From Pseudomonas graminis (GTDB taxonomy: Bacteria; Pseudomonadota; Gammaproteobacteria; Pseudomonadales; Pseudomonadaceae), in NCBI RefSeq assembly GCF_900111735.1, contig NZ_FOHW01000020.1, forward strand, positions 1 through 64,000: a stretch of DNA of 64,000 bases, written 5' to 3'. This document shows, piece after piece, positions 29,573-41,941 of the stretch; position 1 is the first letter of the stretch; each line of letters starts with the position of its first letter. The translations under genes were made by a program, and so were the position numbers. A model generated the notes under the pieces. It was not told the origin of the DNA, ran no database searches, and saw nothing but the letters and a program-made list of their open reading frames with translations.

Positions 29573-30061
29573 ATGATTCGCGCTTTCTTGCTGTTATGCG
29601 TGTTGTTGGTGAGTGGCTGCGCGAGCCATGCGCCGCTGCCTGCGCAAATACCTCACATCAAATTTCCCGTGCAGCTGCATGTCCAGCGTGAGCAAGCCGG
29701 TCAGCGCGAAGATTGGATGATGACGATCCAGAAGGAACGCCACGGCCTGCGCTTCTCGTTGCTGGACTCACTCGGTACTCCGGTGGCACGTCAGCAGCTT
29801 CGCGAGGAGCGCTGGAAGGCAGACAGCCAACTGCCACCCAACCATGAGGCAAGAGAGCTGTTCGCGGCCGTGCTTTTCGCCCTGACGTCCCTGGAAGAAG
29901 TGCGCTTTGACTATCCTGGCGTGCAGCTGCGTCCCTACGGTCGCAGCCTGGACGATCGCTGGTTCGTCGATTACGCCTCCGAAGGTGTCTTCCGGATCAG
30001 CATGGAAAGCGGCGAGCTGAAGTACTTGGTCAGTCCACTCCAGGGCAAGGCGAGCAAATGA
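29573..30061 (+). CDS. Small outer-membrane-type lipoprotein (DUF3261-like)
   Basis: This 162-residue protein begins with a lipoprotein signal ending in LVSGC, so C16 would be acylated. The mature part is mostly beta with several Trp, Arg and Asp residues and resembles DUF3261 lipoproteins, some of which sit in aryl-polyene clusters. No such cluster is present here. The Ser at position +2 suggests sorting to the outer membrane. The function is unknown and the DUF call is tentative; the lipobox is clear. Confidence 0.65.
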   Translation: MIRAFLLLCVLLVSGCASHAPLPAQIPHIKFPVQLHVQREQAGQREDWMMTIQKERHGLRFSLLDSLGTPVARQQLREERWKADSQLPPNHEARELFAAVLFALTSLEEVRFDYPGVQLRPYGRSLDDRWFVDYASEGVFRISMESGELKYLVSPLQGKASK

Positions 30062-30143
30062 CGGGGTAGCTCGCTCCCCGTTGCACGCGTCTGCGCATTG
30101 GAACCGTGCAACAACGCCAGCATTTCTATGCAGCGCCTCCGCT

Positions 30144-31034
30144 TCACCCCGCTTTGCGCGTCACCAGCTCGACAAACGCCTTGGCCATGGGCGACTTCTG
30201 GTCCTTGCGTTGCACCAGCCACACCGCTGACGTCGCCTGGGCATCCAGCAGCGTCCGGTACACCACCCCGTCGATGCGCATGCGTTGATAGGACGCCGGC
30301 AGCACCGTTACGCCCAGTCCTGCCGCTACCAGGCCAATGATGGTCATCGCCTCACCCGCCTCCTGGGTAAACAACGGGCTGAATCCTGCTTCCCGAGCCA
30401 GATCCAGCAACTGCGCGTAGAGCCCGCTGCCGTAGCTGCGCGGAAAGAACACGAACGGCTCGCTGGCCAGTTCCCGCAAATGAATGCCGCGTTCCGAGCC
30501 TTCCGCCAATGGATGGTCCGAGCGCAGGATTGCCACTAGCGGCTCGTGCAGCAGCTCCACGGCGACCAACGAATCCGGCAACGGGAGCGGTCGCATGATG
30601 CCCACTTGCATCGACTCATTCTCGAGCCGCTCGGCGACTTCCCGACTGCTCATTTCCTGAAGCGCCAGGTGCACAGCGGGATAGCGCTGGCGAAACGCGA
30701 ATATGGCCTGGGGGATGCTTGAGGTGAACGGCGCGGATGCTGTGAAGCCGATCTTAAGCTCCCCCAGTTCGCCCAACTGTGCGCGCCGCGCCACATCAGA
30801 AGCCTTCTCGACCTGTGCCAGCACCAGGCGCGCTTCATCGAGAAACAACCGGCCCGCTTCGCTCAGCGCCACATGTCGATTGGTGCGCTCAAAGAGACGG
30901 GCGCCGAGTTCTTGCTCCAGCGCCTGAATCTGCTGGCTCAACGGCGGTTGCGAGATGCCGAGCGCCTGAGCGGCCCGACCAAAATGCAGCTCTTCAGCGA
31001 CAGCAATGAAGTAACGCAGATGACGTAATTCCAT
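30144..31034 (-). CDS. LysR-family transcriptional regulator
   Basis: This 296-residue protein begins with the LysR helix-turn-helix (residues 1-60, MELRHLRYF, SQPPLSQQIQALE), close to the CatR/BenM branch. The periplasmic-binding-like effector domain spans about 90-290. It is divergent from the MFS transporter gene with 116 bases between them. A perfect inverted repeat in that gap starts 12 bases before its ATG. Control of the MFS gene and of itself is the likely role; the inducer is unknown. Confidence 0.92.
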   Translation of the reverse strand: MELRHLRYFIAVAEELHFGRAAQALGISQPPLSQQIQALEQELGARLFERTNRHVALSEAGRLFLDEARLVLAQVEKASDVARRAQLGELGELKIGFTASAPFTSSIPQAIFAFRQRYPAVHLALQEMSSREVAERLENESMQVGIMRPLPLPDSLVAVELLHEPLVAILRSDHPLAEGSERGIHLRELASEPFVFFPRSYGSGLYAQLLDLAREAGFSPLFTQEAGEAMTIIGLVAAGLGVTVLPASYQRMRIDGVVYRTLLDAQATSAVWLVQRKDQKSPMAKAFVELVTRKAG

Positions 31035-31045
31035 GGTTATTCCAG

Positions 31046-31061
31046 TAGGTCGTCAAACCTA
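31046..31061. promoter_or_regulatory. Likely LysR operator: TAGGT-N6-ACCTA
   Basis: TAGGT (31046-31050) and ACCTA (31057-31061) form a perfect interrupted palindrome in the divergent LysR/MFS gap. The region continues with repeated TCAAAC. LysR sites are interrupted dyads with T-N11-A, and this one fits that form. Confidence 0.5.
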
Positions 31062-31082
31062 TCAAACAGGTCGAACAATATA

Positions 31083-31110
31083 TTGGAAGCAATCGTTAGG
31101 CGGCTATATT
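31083..31110 (+). promoter_or_regulatory. Candidate promoter of the MFS gene
   Basis: TTGGAA (31083-31088) and TATATT (31105-31110) are 16 bases apart, downstream of the dyad at 31046. The start would be about 35 bases before the GTG at 31151. Confidence 0.45.
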
Positions 31111-31150
31111 CTTTTGCCACTGCTCCCCGCTCTGCCGTCTGAGGTCACCC

Positions 31151-32416
31151 GTGAATACTGCTGCATCCCCTTCCGCGCCTGCCGAGCTCGTCACAGCAGC
31201 CATCCCGTTGGGCGATACCTACATCGAGAAGGACACGCCTGCTTTCATTCGTACCGTACTTGCGCTGTTCTCCGGCGGCTTCGCCACGTTTGCGCTGCTG
31301 TACTGCGTGCAACCGATGATGCCGGTGCTGTCTCGAGACTTCTCCATCAACGCCGCCCAGAGCAGCATGATTCTGTCGGTGTCCACCGCGATGCTGGCGA
31401 TCGGGTTGCTCATCACCGGGCCCATTTCCGACCGCCTCGGGCGCAAGTCGGTGATGGTCTTCTCGCTGTTCTCCGCCGCTCTTTTCACCATCGCCAGCGC
31501 ATTGATGCCGACCTGGGAGGGCGTGCTCATCACGCGGGCGTTCGTAGGGTTGTCGTTGAGCGGACTCGCCGCCGTCGCCATGACCTACCTAAGCGAAGAA
31601 ATCCATCCCCAGCACATCGGCTTGGCAATGGGCTTGTACATCGGTGGTAACGCCATCGGCGGCATGAGTGGCCGGGTGATCACCGGGGTCTTGAGCGATT
31701 ACGTCAGCTGGCACACGGCACTGTTGATCATGGGCATCATCGCGCTGGGCGCGGCGGGCGTGTTCTGGAAAATCCTGCCACCGTCGCGCAATTTCCGCGC
31801 AAGACCGCTCAATGGCCGCAGCCTGCTGGAAGGCTTTGTCCTGCAGTTCCGTGATGCCGGGCTGCCGTGGCTGTTTCTGGAAGGCTTCCTGCTGATGGGC
31901 GCGTTCGTAACGCTGTTCAACTACATCGGCTACCGCTTGCTGGCCGACCCGTACAACTTGAGCCAGGCCGTGGTCGGTTTGTTCTCGGTGGTGTACCTGT
32001 CCGGCATCTACAGCTCGGCGAAGATCGGCGCCCTGGCCGACCAACTAGGCCGACGCAACGTGTTGTGGGCCGTAATCGTGCTGATGCTCGTCGGCGTGGC
32101 GCTAACCATGCTCACCCCGCTGGTGGTGGTGATCGTTGGCGTGCTGATGTTCACCTTCGGCTTCTTCGGCGCCCACTCCGTCGCCAGCAGCTGGATCGGC
32201 CGCCGCGCCATCAAAGCCAAAGGCCAGGCCTCGTCGCTGTACTTGTTCAGCTATTACGTGGGCTCCAGCGTTGCCGGCACCGGCGGCGGCGTGTTCTGGC
32301 ACTACGCCGGCTGGAACGGCATCGGCGCCTTCATCGGTACCCTCCTGCTGATCGCCCTCGCCGTAGCGCTGAAACTGGCGAAGGTTAAACCGCTGGCGGT
32401 GAATGTGCAGGTTTGA
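31151..32416 (+). CDS. MFS transporter, YnfM-like
   Basis: This 421-residue protein has 12 predicted membrane helices of the major facilitator superfamily, after a cytoplasmic lead of about 35 residues. The first loop has the DRLGRKSVM signature (about residues 94-102) and a second ADQLGRRN occurs in the other half, as in drug:H+ antiporters. The YnfM/YbcL-like group exports small molecules, often under a divergent LysR gene as here. The start is GTG at 31151, with GAGGT 5 bases upstream. The substrate is unknown. Confidence 0.88.
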   Translation: MNTAASPSAPAELVTAAIPLGDTYIEKDTPAFIRTVLALFSGGFATFALLYCVQPMMPVLSRDFSINAAQSSMILSVSTAMLAIGLLITGPISDRLGRKSVMVFSLFSAALFTIASALMPTWEGVLITRAFVGLSLSGLAAVAMTYLSEEIHPQHIGLAMGLYIGGNAIGGMSGRVITGVLSDYVSWHTALLIMGIIALGAAGVFWKILPPSRNFRARPLNGRSLLEGFVLQFRDAGLPWLFLEGFLLMGAFVTLFNYIGYRLLADPYNLSQAVVGLFSVVYLSGIYSSAKIGALADQLGRRNVLWAVIVLMLVGVALTMLTPLVVVIVGVLMFTFGFFGAHSVASSWIGRRAIKAKGQASSLYLFSYYVGSSVAGTGGGVFWHYAGWNGIGAFIGTLLLIALAVALKLAKVKPLAVNVQV

Positions 32417-32438
32417 GCCAACAGCCGCACATGCAACT

Positions 32439-32566
32439 GTAGGAGCACGCTTGCCCGCGATCGGGCGGGAACCGGCCGCAAGAACTTCGAGGACGGACTT
32501 GCTGATCTACCACAGAGGTACAGCCACTGCCGCTTCGCGCCAGATCGCGGGCAAGCGCGCTCCTAC
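32439..32566. repeat. REPIN-like element, family 1 variant
   Basis: GTAGGAGCACGCTTGCCCGC (from 32439) pairs with the inverted copy ending TCCTAC at 32566. The arms of 24 bases differ at one position. The inner part of about 80 bases is longer than in the copy at 13808. It lies after the MFS gene. Confidence 0.8.
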
Positions 32567-32641
32567 GCCTTCGGCAGAAGCTATCCGGCGCCCGACGCTC
32601 AGAGTCTATAGATCTGTGCTCTTTGCGTGCCTAACCCCACA

Positions 32642-32668
32642 CAAAAACGCCCGGCATTAGCCGGGCGT
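32642..32668 (-). terminator. Rho-independent terminator of hemE
   Basis: A perfect 9-bp stem, ACGCCCGGC (32647-32655) with GCCGGGCGT (32660-32668) and a 4-base loop, is followed on the minus strand by TTTTTGTG. It lies 20 bases past the hemE stop. Confidence 0.85.
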
Positions 32669-32687
32669 CTTCATGTCTGCGAACCGC

Positions 32688-33752
32688 TTACTGGTGATAC
32701 TTCGCCGACATTTCATGCACCGCTTCGATGAAGGCGCCGGCGTTGGCCGGATCGACTTCGGGGGTGATGCCGTGGCCGAGGTTGAAGACGTGGCCGGTAC
32801 CGCTGCCATAGCTGGCGAGGATGTTGGAGACTTCCTGGCGGATGGCTTGAGGATTGGCGTAAAGCACGGTCGGGTCCATGTTGCCCTGCAGCGCGACCTT
32901 GCTGCCGACTCGACGGCGGGCTTCGCCGATGTCGCAGGTCCAGTCCAGGCCCAGCGCATCGGCGCCGGCGTCAGCGATGCTTTCCAGCCACATGCCGCCG
33001 CCCTTGGTGAATAGAATGACCGGCACTTTGCGCCCGTCATGCTCACGGATCAGGCCGCTGACGATCTTGCGCATGTAGGCCAGTGAAAACTCCTGATACG
33101 CCGCAGCAGAAAGGCTACCGCCCCAGCTATCGAAGATCTGCACCGCTTGGGCGCCTGCGAGAATCTGGCCGTTCAGGTACGCCGTGACCGATTGTGCGAG
33201 CTTGTCGAGCAGCAAGTGCATGGCCTGCGGGTTGTCGTAGAGCATGGCCTTGGATTTACGGAAGTCCTTAGACGAGCCGCCTTCAACCATATACGTCGCC
33301 AGGGTCCACGGGCTGCCAGCGAAGCCGATCAGCGGCACGCGGCCGTTGAGCTCGCGGCGAATGGTGCTGACCGCGTCCATGACGTAGCCGAGGTCTTTCT
33401 GCGCGTCAGGGATCGGCAACGCTTCGATGTCAGCCAGTGTGGTGACGGTTTTGCGGAAGCGCGGGCCTTCGCCGGTTTCGAAGTACAGGCCCAGGCCCAT
33501 GGCGTCGGGAACGGTGAGGATGTCGGAGAACAGAATGGCGGCGTCGAGCGGATAGCGCTCAAGGGGCTGCAGGGTGACTTCACAGGCAAACGCCGGGTTC
33601 ATGCACAAGCTCATGAAGTCCCCGGCCTTGGCGCGACTGGCGCGGTACTCCGGCAGATAGCGGCCGGCCTGGCGCATCATCCATACAGGCGTGACGTCAA
33701 CAGGCTGCTTGAGCAGGGCGCGAAGGAAACGGTCGTTCTTCAGGGCAGTCAT
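32688..33752 (-). CDS. hemE: Uroporphyrinogen decarboxylase
   Basis: This 354-residue cytoplasmic enzyme removes four carboxyl groups from uroporphyrinogen III to give coproporphyrinogen III in haem synthesis. The N-terminal signature [16 protein letters not shown] (about 20-35) carries the Arg residues that hold the substrate, and [13 protein letters not shown] is a second conserved block. The catalytic Asp is in the LFSDILT region. It lies downstream of gltBD, separated by their terminator and a repeat, so it probably has its own promoter. Confidence 0.97.
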   Translation of the reverse strand: MTALKNDRFLRALLKQPVDVTPVWMMRQAGRYLPEYRASRAKAGDFMSLCMNPAFACEVTLQPLERYPLDAAILFSDILTVPDAMGLGLYFETGEGPRFRKTVTTLADIEALPIPDAQKDLGYVMDAVSTIRRELNGRVPLIGFAGSPWTLATYMVEGGSSKDFRKSKAMLYDNPQAMHLLLDKLAQSVTAYLNGQILAGAQAVQIFDSWGGSLSAAAYQEFSLAYMRKIVSGLIREHDGRKVPVILFTKGGGMWLESIADAGADALGLDWTCDIGEARRRVGSKVALQGNMDPTVLYANPQAIRQEVSNILASYGSGTGHVFNLGHGITPEVDPANAGAFIEAVHEMSAKYHQ

Positions 33753-33799
33753 GTCGGCATCCGGAAAAAAAGTGCGGGCATTTTCTCAGACACCAACAT

Positions 33800-33830
33800 A
33801 AAAGGCACGGTCGGTGCCGTGCCTTTTATT
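33800..33830. terminator. Terminator between gltD and hemE
   Basis: AAAAGGCACGG (33800-33810) pairs with CCGTGCCTTTT (33817-33827) over 6 bases. T residues follow on both strands. It would end the gltBD transcript before hemE. Confidence 0.75.
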
Positions 33831-33863
33831 TATCGGGGCGATTTGTTGCATCAATGCATCTGC

Positions 33864-33957
33864 GAGCTTCAAGCCGCAAGCTTCAAGTAAAAGCAGATCA
33901 GCGTCTGCCTTAAGCTTGTGGCTTGGAGCTTGCCGCTTGCCGCTTGCAGCTTGCCGC
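33864..33957. repeat. Imperfect palindrome of AAGCTTCAAGC-type units, copy A
   Basis: The left arm has repeated CAAGC/GCTTCAAG units, the right arm has the complementary GCTTG units, and a GCAGA/TCTGC hairpin (33893-33908) sits at the centre. It lies between gltD and hemE. Related copies are at 35412, 51329 and 61119. Confidence 0.7.
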
Positions 33958-33966
33958 AGGCGTCAA

Positions 33967-35507
<1,541 letters not shown>

Positions 35508-38500
35508 TTATTGCGGATTCGCGCGGGTGCTGGACAACAGCGACTTCAAGCTCGCGGCCTTCGGCTTCACCAGCCAGAAGCGGCGCAGGTAGTCGTCGAG
35601 GTTTTCCCAGAGATTGCGGCCCCACTCGCTGTCGGTTTCGGTCACGTATTCGGCCAGCACGCGCTCCAGGTGGCTGCGATAGGCTTCCATCGCTTCACCG
35701 CTGATGCGCTGAATCTCGACCAGTTCGTGATTGACCCGGTCAACGAAGGTGTTGTCCTGATCGAGCACGTAGGCGAAACCGCCGGTCATGCCTGAGCCGA
35801 AGTTGTAGCCGGTCTTGCCCAGCACACAGACGAAACCGCCAGTCATGTACTCGCAGCAGTGGTCGCCCGTGCCTTCCACAACGGTGTGGGCGCCTGAGTT
35901 ACGCACCGCGAAACGCTCGCCCGCCGTGCCCGCTGCGAACAGCTTGCCGCCGGTCGCGCCGTACAGGCAGGTGTTGCCAATGATGGCGCTGTCCTGGGTT
36001 TTAAACGGGCTGCCTTTCGGCGGCACGATCACCAGCTTGCCGGCGGTCATGCCTTTGCCGACGTAGTCGTTGGCGTCGCCTTCCAGGTACATGTTCAAGC
36101 CGCCGGCATTCCACACACCGAAGCTCTGCCCGGCCGTGCCCTTGAAGCGGAAGGTCACCGGCGCATCGTTCATGCCCTGGTTGCCGTGGAGCTTGGCGAT
36201 TTCGCCGGAAATCCGCGCGCCGATGGAGCGGTCGCAGTTGCAGATGTCCAGTTCGTAGTCGCCGCTGCTCTTGGACTGAATGGCGGAGATCGCCAGTTCG
36301 ACCATTTTCTCGGCCAGCAGGCCCTTGTCGAACGGGGGGTTGCGCTCGACCTGGCTGAACTGCGGTTTGTCAGCCGGAATGTGGTCGCTGCCCAGCAGCG
36401 GCGTCAGATCCAAATGCTGCTGCTTGGCGGTTTCACCCGGCAGGATTTCCAGCAGGTCGGTACGCCCGATCAGTTCTTCCAGCGAACGCACGCCCAGCTT
36501 GGCCAGCCATTCGCGGGTCTCTTCAGCCACGTAGGTGAAGAAGTTGATCACCATGTCGACGGTGCCGATGTAGTGGTCCTTGCGCAGCTTTTCGTTCTGA
36601 GTGGCGACGCCGGTGGCGCAGTTGTTCAGGTGGCAGATGCGCAGGTATTTGCAGCCCAGCGCGATCATCGGCGCGGTACCGAAGCCGAAGCTTTCGGCGC
36701 CAAGGATGGCCGCCTTGATCACGTCCAGGCCGGTTTTCAGGCCGCCGTCGGTCTGCACCCGAACCTTGCCGCGCAGGTCGTTGCCGCGCAAGGTCTGGTG
36801 GGTTTCGGCCAAGCCGATTTCCCATGGCGAGCCCGCGTATTTGATCGATGACAGCGGCGACGCACCGGTGCCGCCGTCATAGCCGGAAATGGTGATCAGG
36901 TCGGCGTAGGCCTTGGCCACACCGGCCGCAATCGTGCCCACGCCTGCTTCCGCTACGAGCTTGACCGAGACCAGCGCGGCCGGGTTGACCTGCTTGAGGT
37001 CAAAGATCAGCTGCGACAAGTCTTCGATGGAATAGATGTCATGGTGCGGCGGCGGCGAAATCAGCGTCACGCCAGGCACTGCATAACGCAGCTTGGCGAT
37101 CAGGCCGTTGACCTTGCCGCCTGGCAGTTGCCCGCCCTCACCTGGCTTGGCGCCCTGCGCCACTTTGATCTGCAGTACGTCGGCGTTGACCAGGTACTCG
37201 GGCGTCACGCCAAAACGGCCGGTTGCGATCTGTTTGATCTTGGAGCTACGGATGGTGCCGTACCGCGCCGGGTCCTCGCCACCCTCACCGGAGTTGGAGC
37301 GCGCCCCCAGGCGGTTCATCGCCTCGGCCAGCGCTTCGTGTGCTTCCGGCGAGAGCGCGCCCAGCGAGATGCCCGCCGAGTCGAAGCGCTTGAGAATGCC
37401 TTCCAGCGGCTCGATTTCATCGATGCCCAGCGGCGTGTCGAGCTCTTTGACCTTGAGCAGGTCACGAATCATCGACACCGGACGGTTGTCCACCAGCGCT
37501 GTGTATTCCTTGAATTTCGCGTAATCACCCTGTTGAACGGCGGCTTGCAGCGTCGCCACCACATCAGGGTTGTACGCGTGGTATTCGCCGCCGTAGACGA
37601 ACTTCAGCAGCCCGCCCTGCTGGATCGGCTTGCGCGCGCTCCAGGCTTCGAAGGCCAGGGCTTTCTGCTCGGCTTCGATGTCGACGAAGCGCGCGCCCTT
37701 GATGCGGCTCGGCACGCCACGGAAACTCAGGTCGCAGACTTCTTCGGACAGACCAATGGCTTCGAAAAGCTGCGCTCCACGGTAGGACGCGACGGTCGAA
37801 ATGCCCATCTTCGACAGGATCTTCAGCAGGCCTTTGGTGATGCCTTTGCGGTAGTTCTTGAAGACTTCGTACAGATCGCCCAGCACTTCGCCGGTACGGA
37901 TCAGGTCGCCCAGCACTTCGTAGGCCAGGAACGGGTAGACCGCCGAGGCGCCGAAGCCGATCAACACGGCGAAATGGTGCGGGTCGCGAGCCGTTGCTGT
38001 CTCGACCAGAATGTTGCTGTCGCAGCGCAGGCCTTTTTCGGTCAGACGGTGATGCACCGCACCGGTGGCCAGCGACGCGTGAATCGGCAGTTTGCCCGGC
38101 GCGATATGGCGGTCGCTCAAGACGATCTGGGTCTTGCCCGAACGCACGGCTTCTTCAGCCTGGTCCGCGATGTTGCGCACGGCCGCTTCCAGGCCCATGG
38201 CTTCGTCGTAGTTCAGGTCGATGATCTGACGATCAAAGCCCGGACGATCCAGGGTCATCAGCGAGCGCCACTTGGCCGGGGAAATGACCGGCGAGCTGAG
38301 GATCACGCGGGAAGCGTGCTCTGGCGACTCCTGGAAAATGTTTCGCTCGGCCCCGAGGCAGACTTCCAGCGACATGACGATGGCTTCACGCAGCGGGTCG
38401 ATCGGCGGGTTTGTGACCTGCGCGAACTGCTGACGGAAATAGTCGTACGGCGTGCGGACGCGACGGGACAGCACCGCCATCGGCGTGTCATCACCCATGG

Positions 38501-39953
38501 AGCCGACCGCTTCCTGACCCTGCTCACCCAGCGGGCGCAGGATCTGATCACGCTCTTCGAACGTGACCTGGAACATCTTCATGTACTGCTTGAGCTGATC
38601 CGGGTTGTAGAACGCCGAACCGTGGTCGTGATCTTCCAGCGTCGCCTGAATACGCAGGGCGTTCTTGCGCAGCCACTGCTTGTACGGGTGGCGCGACTTC
38701 AAACGGCTGTCGATGGCGTCGGTGTCGAGGATCTGTCCGGTTTCGGTGTCCACGGCGAAGATCTGGCCCGGACCGACACGGCCCTTGGCGATGACGTCTT
38801 CAGGCTTGTAGTTCCAAACGCCGATTTCCGACGCGAGGGTGATGTAGCCGTTCTTGGTAGTCACCCAGCGCGCAGGGCGCAGGCCGTTGCGGTCCAGCAG
38901 GCAGACGGCGTGACGACCTTCGGTCATGACGATGCCGGCCGGGCCGTCCCACGGTTCCATGTGCATGGAGTTGAATTCGTAGAACGCGCGCAGATCCGGG
39001 TCCATGGTTTCGACGTTCTGCCACGCCGGCGGCACGAGCATACGTACGCCACGGAACAGGTCGATGCCGCCGGTCACCATCAGCTCGAGCATGTTGTCCA
39101 TGCTGGAGGAGTCGGAGCCCACGCGGTTGACCAGCGGGCCCAGCTCGTCGAGGTCCATCAGGTCGTTGGTGAACTTGGTGCGACGGGCTTGGGCCCAGTT
39201 GCGGTTACCGGTGATGGTGTTGATCTCGCCGTTGTGGGCGAGGAAGCGGAATGGCTGAGCCAGCGGCCATTTCGGCAGGGTGTTGGTCGAGAAGCGCTGG
39301 TGGAATACGCAGATCGCGGTCTGCAGGCGCTCGTCGTTGAGGTCCGGGAAGAATGCCGTGAGGTCACGCGGCATCATCAGGCCTTTGTAGATGATGGTCT
39401 TGTGGGAAAAGCTGCAGATGTAGTGGTCGGTGTCAGCGGCGTTGGCCACCGAGGAGCGACGACGTGCACAGAACAGCTTGATCGCGAACTCCTGATCGGT
39501 CAGGCCTTCGCCACCGATGAACACCTGCTCGATCTTCGGCAGACGCTCAAGGGCCAGACGGCCCAATACGCTGGTGTCGATCGGCACCTGACGCCAGCCG
39601 ATCAGGGTCAGGCCGGCCGCCAGGATTTCACGGTTCATGTTTTCGCGGGCCGCTTCGGCCCTGGCGTCGTCCTGATTGAGGAAGACCATGCCAACACAAT
39701 ACTGGCGCGGAAGCTCGACGCCGAAGTGCTCGGTGGCCACCGCACGCAGGAAGGTGTCAGGTTTTTGCATCAACAGCCCGCAGCCGTCACCGGTCTTGCC
39801 GTCGGCGTTGATACCACCACGGTGGGTCATGCACGTCAGGGCTTCGATAGCCGTCTGCAACAGGTGATGACTGGGCTCGCCTTGCATATGGGCGATCAGG
39901 CCGAAACCACAGTTATCCTTGAATTCTTCTGGATGGTACAGACCTGCTTTCAT
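35508..39953 (-). CDS. gltB: Glutamate synthase (NADPH) large subunit
   Basis: This 1481-residue subunit makes two glutamates from glutamine and 2-oxoglutarate. From the ATG at 39953 the chain begins [14 protein letters not shown], and C15 becomes the N-terminal nucleophile after propeptide removal. Domains run in order: glutamine amidotransferase (15 to about 430), central domain, FMN-binding synthase barrel (about 830-1210) and a C-terminal GXGXG beta-helix. The 3Fe-4S cysteines are in [16 protein letters not shown]. The GTG two codons earlier is an unlikely start. It is first in gltBD, after its own promoter near 40063-40091. Confidence 0.97.
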   Translation of the reverse strand: MKAGLYHPEEFKDNCGFGLIAHMQGEPSHHLLQTAIEALTCMTHRGGINADGKTGDGCGLLMQKPDTFLRAVATEHFGVELPRQYCVGMVFLNQDDARAEAARENMNREILAAGLTLIGWRQVPIDTSVLGRLALERLPKIEQVFIGGEGLTDQEFAIKLFCARRRSSVANAADTDHYICSFSHKTIIYKGLMMPRDLTAFFPDLNDERLQTAICVFHQRFSTNTLPKWPLAQPFRFLAHNGEINTITGNRNWAQARRTKFTNDLMDLDELGPLVNRVGSDSSSMDNMLELMVTGGIDLFRGVRMLVPPAWQNVETMDPDLRAFYEFNSMHMEPWDGPAGIVMTEGRHAVCLLDRNGLRPARWVTTKNGYITLASEIGVWNYKPEDVIAKGRVGPGQIFAVDTETGQILDTDAIDSRLKSRHPYKQWLRKNALRIQATLEDHDHGSAFYNPDQLKQYMKMFQVTFEERDQILRPLGEQGQEAVGSMGDDTPMAVLSRRVRTPYDYFRQQFAQVTNPPIDPLREAIVMSLEVCLGAERNIFQESPEHASRVILSSPVISPAKWRSLMTLDRPGFDRQIIDLNYDEAMGLEAAVRNIADQAEEAVRSGKTQIVLSDRHIAPGKLPIHASLATGAVHHRLTEKGLRCDSNILVETATARDPHHFAVLIGFGASAVYPFLAYEVLGDLIRTGEVLGDLYEVFKNYRKGITKGLLKILSKMGISTVASYRGAQLFEAIGLSEEVCDLSFRGVPSRIKGARFVDIEAEQKALAFEAWSARKPIQQGGLLKFVYGGEYHAYNPDVVATLQAAVQQGDYAKFKEYTALVDNRPVSMIRDLLKVKELDTPLGIDEIEPLEGILKRFDSAGISLGALSPEAHEALAEAMNRLGARSNSGEGGEDPARYGTIRSSKIKQIATGRFGVTPEYLVNADVLQIKVAQGAKPGEGGQLPGGKVNGLIAKLRYAVPGVTLISPPPHHDIYSIEDLSQLIFDLKQVNPAALVSVKLVAEAGVGTIAAGVAKAYADLITISGYDGGTGASPLSSIKYAGSPWEIGLAETHQTLRGNDLRGKVRVQTDGGLKTGLDVIKAAILGAESFGFGTAPMIALGCKYLRICHLNNCATGVATQNEKLRKDHYIGTVDMVINFFTYVAEETREWLAKLGVRSLEELIGRTDLLEILPGETAKQQHLDLTPLLGSDHIPADKPQFSQVERNPPFDKGLLAEKMVELAISAIQSKSSGDYELDICNCDRSIGARISGEIAKLHGNQGMNDAPVTFRFKGTAGQSFGVWNAGGLNMYLEGDANDYVGKGMTAGKLVIVPPKGSPFKTQDSAIIGNTCLYGATGGKLFAAGTAGERFAVRNSGAHTVVEGTGDHCCEYMTGGFVCVLGKTGYNFGSGMTGGFAYVLDQDNTFVDRVNHELVEIQRISGEAMEAYRSHLERVLAEYVTETDSEWGRNLWENLDDYLRRFWLVKPKAASLKSLLSSTRANPQ

Positions 39954-40311
39954 AGACACATTCTCACCAGGCTGCCCCTTATCGAGGCAAATTTCTTTTC
40001 AATTCAACCATTTACCATCCACGCCGAACGTATGCCGGCTTTGCGGGAGCAAAAGGGAGGTCATTGTACACAGCGACACAAGTCCTCACAAATTTGACGA
40101 CGAAGTGTCGCAAATTTATGTCGCATTCATGAAAGGTTTTATATCGATTCTCGTGCTAGTCAGAGCTTTTTTGCGAGTCTGACCAATGAGAGCCCGAAGA
40201 TCAATGCGCGCCTGAGACGCAGACACCGCAAGGCGCGCTGCTCGTTGGCAGCACGCTCATGCATGATATCGGGAGGGCCAAGCGAGGGACCTGGATAAGG
40301 TCCCTGCGTCA
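39954..40311. other. Intergenic region, 358 bases, between damX and gltB
   Basis: It holds a probable gltB promoter (40063-40091) and, nearer damX, a hairpin AGGGACC (40285-40291) with GGTCCCT (40299-40305) that has no T-run but may end the pil-aro-damX transcript. No gene is supported. Confidence 0.5.
40063..40091 (-). promoter_or_regulatory. Candidate gltBD promoter
   Basis: On the minus strand TTGTGA (40086-40091) and TACAAT (40063-40068) are 17 bases apart. The -10 matches five of six. The start would give a leader of about 105 bases before the gltB ATG. Confidence 0.5.
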
Positions 40312-41931
40312 TCAGCGGGCGGCGGCGAGTTCCTGTTGGATACTGCCGACAGTACGAGGCCAAGGTTTACCAGCCTGAACCTTCTCTGGCAAGGCCTTGA
40401 TAGCGGTCAGTGCCGCATTGCGGTCAGCGAAGCTGCCGTAAGTCACCACGAACAGAGGCTTGCCCTGCAGGGTTTTCTTGAAGTAACGGTACTCGGCGCC
40501 CTGCTCTTTCACGTAGCTCTGAGCGGTGGCTTCAGAGCTGGTGCCGAGGATCTGCACCACGTAATGCGTGGGTGCCTGACCTGCGTACCAGCCGCTGCCC
40601 GCCGCGCCAGGCGCTGCAGCTGCTGGTTTGGCCGCCGGCGCCGGGGCAGGTTTGGCGGTGGCCACCTGAGTCGGCGCTGGGGCAGGTTTCGCGGCAGGGG
40701 CCGGAGCAGGCGCTGGCTTGGCGGCCGGGGCCGGACGCGTTGCCGGAACCGGTTGCTGTGCCATGGTCGGAGCAGGACTTGCCGTCGCGCCTGCCGGTGG
40801 CGCAGTGGTGGTCACGGTCGGCGGCTGCAGCGATTGATTAGCCGCAGGGCCGCCATCTTCGCCGTCACCCTCGCCCGATCCCGCCGCTTCCGCCAACGGC
40901 GCGCGGGTCGCCGGTTGCGAGCCGTTCATCGGCAGCGGCATCGGTTGCGAATTACCGGCGAACTCGATGGCCGGGCCACCGTTGTTCGATTGTTGCGCGG
41001 GCGCCTGGCCCTGACCCAGAGGCAGTTGCGCCTGAGAGTTGGCTGGCGCAGTGGCCGGTGCGTTGCTGCGGCCTGGAATCAGCCACGCCGCGAGAACGGC
41101 TGCGACAACAACCCCACCCAAAGCCAACACGTGTTTCTTAGGCATTTTGAACCCCATACTTGGACGCTTGACCGCAGAGCGGCTGGCAATCATGGCTTCG
41201 ATCATCGAATCGCGCGCGACCTGGTTGATCGCGCCTGGCCATCCACCGGACTGCTCGTGGATATCAGTGATCTGCGCGGCGCTGAACAACTCAACGCCCT
41301 GCCCTGCGCCATCGAGACGCTGAGCCAGATACTCACGGGTTTCTTCTTCGGTATACGGTGCCAGCTCGATAACGTGGAAGCGTTCTTCCTCGGTACCGCT
41401 CTCGGCGCACAGCTGATCCAGGCGATCAATGATCGAAGCCTCGCCGAACAGGAAGACATGCGGACGCCCTTCCGGGGTGCCTGCTGCCAATCCCAACAAC
41501 GCTTCGAGTGCGGATTCGCCCAGTTGTTCGGCATCGTCCACCAGGATGTAGACTTCCTGACCGGTCAGCGCCAACTGCACGACCTGCGCCAGGATCGGGC
41601 GCATTTCCGCTTGAGCGACGTTCAGCGCCTGGGCAACCTGGCGCAGCACGCCCGTCGCATCACCGGCGCCACGCGCCGACACCACAACGCTCTGCACCGA
41701 CTGCTTGTTGGTACTCGCCACCAATGCCTGACGCAACAGCGTTTTGCCGCTGCCCTGAGGCCCGGTCACGACCAGCAACAGCTGGCTGTAGCGCGCAAGG
41801 TGATGCAGCTGGCCCAGCACGGGCTTGCGCTGTGCGGGGAAGAACTTGAAGCCGGGAACCCGCGTTGCAAAGGGGTCATGACTCAACTGGTAATGACCGA
41901 GGAAGGCCTCATCGGCGTGCAAACTAGTCAT
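40312..41931 (-). CDS. damX: DamX-like ATPase with SPOR domain
   Basis: This 539-residue protein joins an ExeA/AAA-type ATPase (about 10-250) to a membrane helix (about 270-287), a long Ala/Pro linker and a C-terminal SPOR domain (about 455-535). Walker A is GPQGSGKTLLR and Walker B is VYILVDDAEQ. SPOR domains bind denuded peptidoglycan at the division site, so a role in cell division is likely. The ATPase end inside the cytoplasm may control it. It follows aroB by 10 bases and ends the pilMNOPQ-aroKB unit. Confidence 0.85.
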   Translation of the reverse strand: MTSLHADEAFLGHYQLSHDPFATRVPGFKFFPAQRKPVLGQLHHLARYSQLLLVVTGPQGSGKTLLRQALVASTNKQSVQSVVVSARGAGDATGVLRQVAQALNVAQAEMRPILAQVVQLALTGQEVYILVDDAEQLGESALEALLGLAAGTPEGRPHVFLFGEASIIDRLDQLCAESGTEEERFHVIELAPYTEEETREYLAQRLDGAGQGVELFSAAQITDIHEQSGGWPGAINQVARDSMIEAMIASRSAVKRPSMGFKMPKKHVLALGGVVVAAVLAAWLIPGRSNAPATAPANSQAQLPLGQGQAPAQQSNNGGPAIEFAGNSQPMPLPMNGSQPATRAPLAEAAGSGEGDGEDGGPAANQSLQPPTVTTTAPPAGATASPAPTMAQQPVPATRPAPAAKPAPAPAPAAKPAPAPTQVATAKPAPAPAAKPAAAAPGAAGSGWYAGQAPTHYVVQILGTSSEATAQSYVKEQGAEYRYFKKTLQGKPLFVVTYGSFADRNAALTAIKALPEKVQAGKPWPRTVGSIQQELAAAR

Positions 41932-41941
41932 GGATTTCTCA

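Noticed and set aside
37041..40097. 1018-residue open frame antisense to gltB
   Set aside because: It lies opposite a certain gene, is rich in Arg, His, Gln and Val as expected for a GC-rich antisense frame, and shows no domain.
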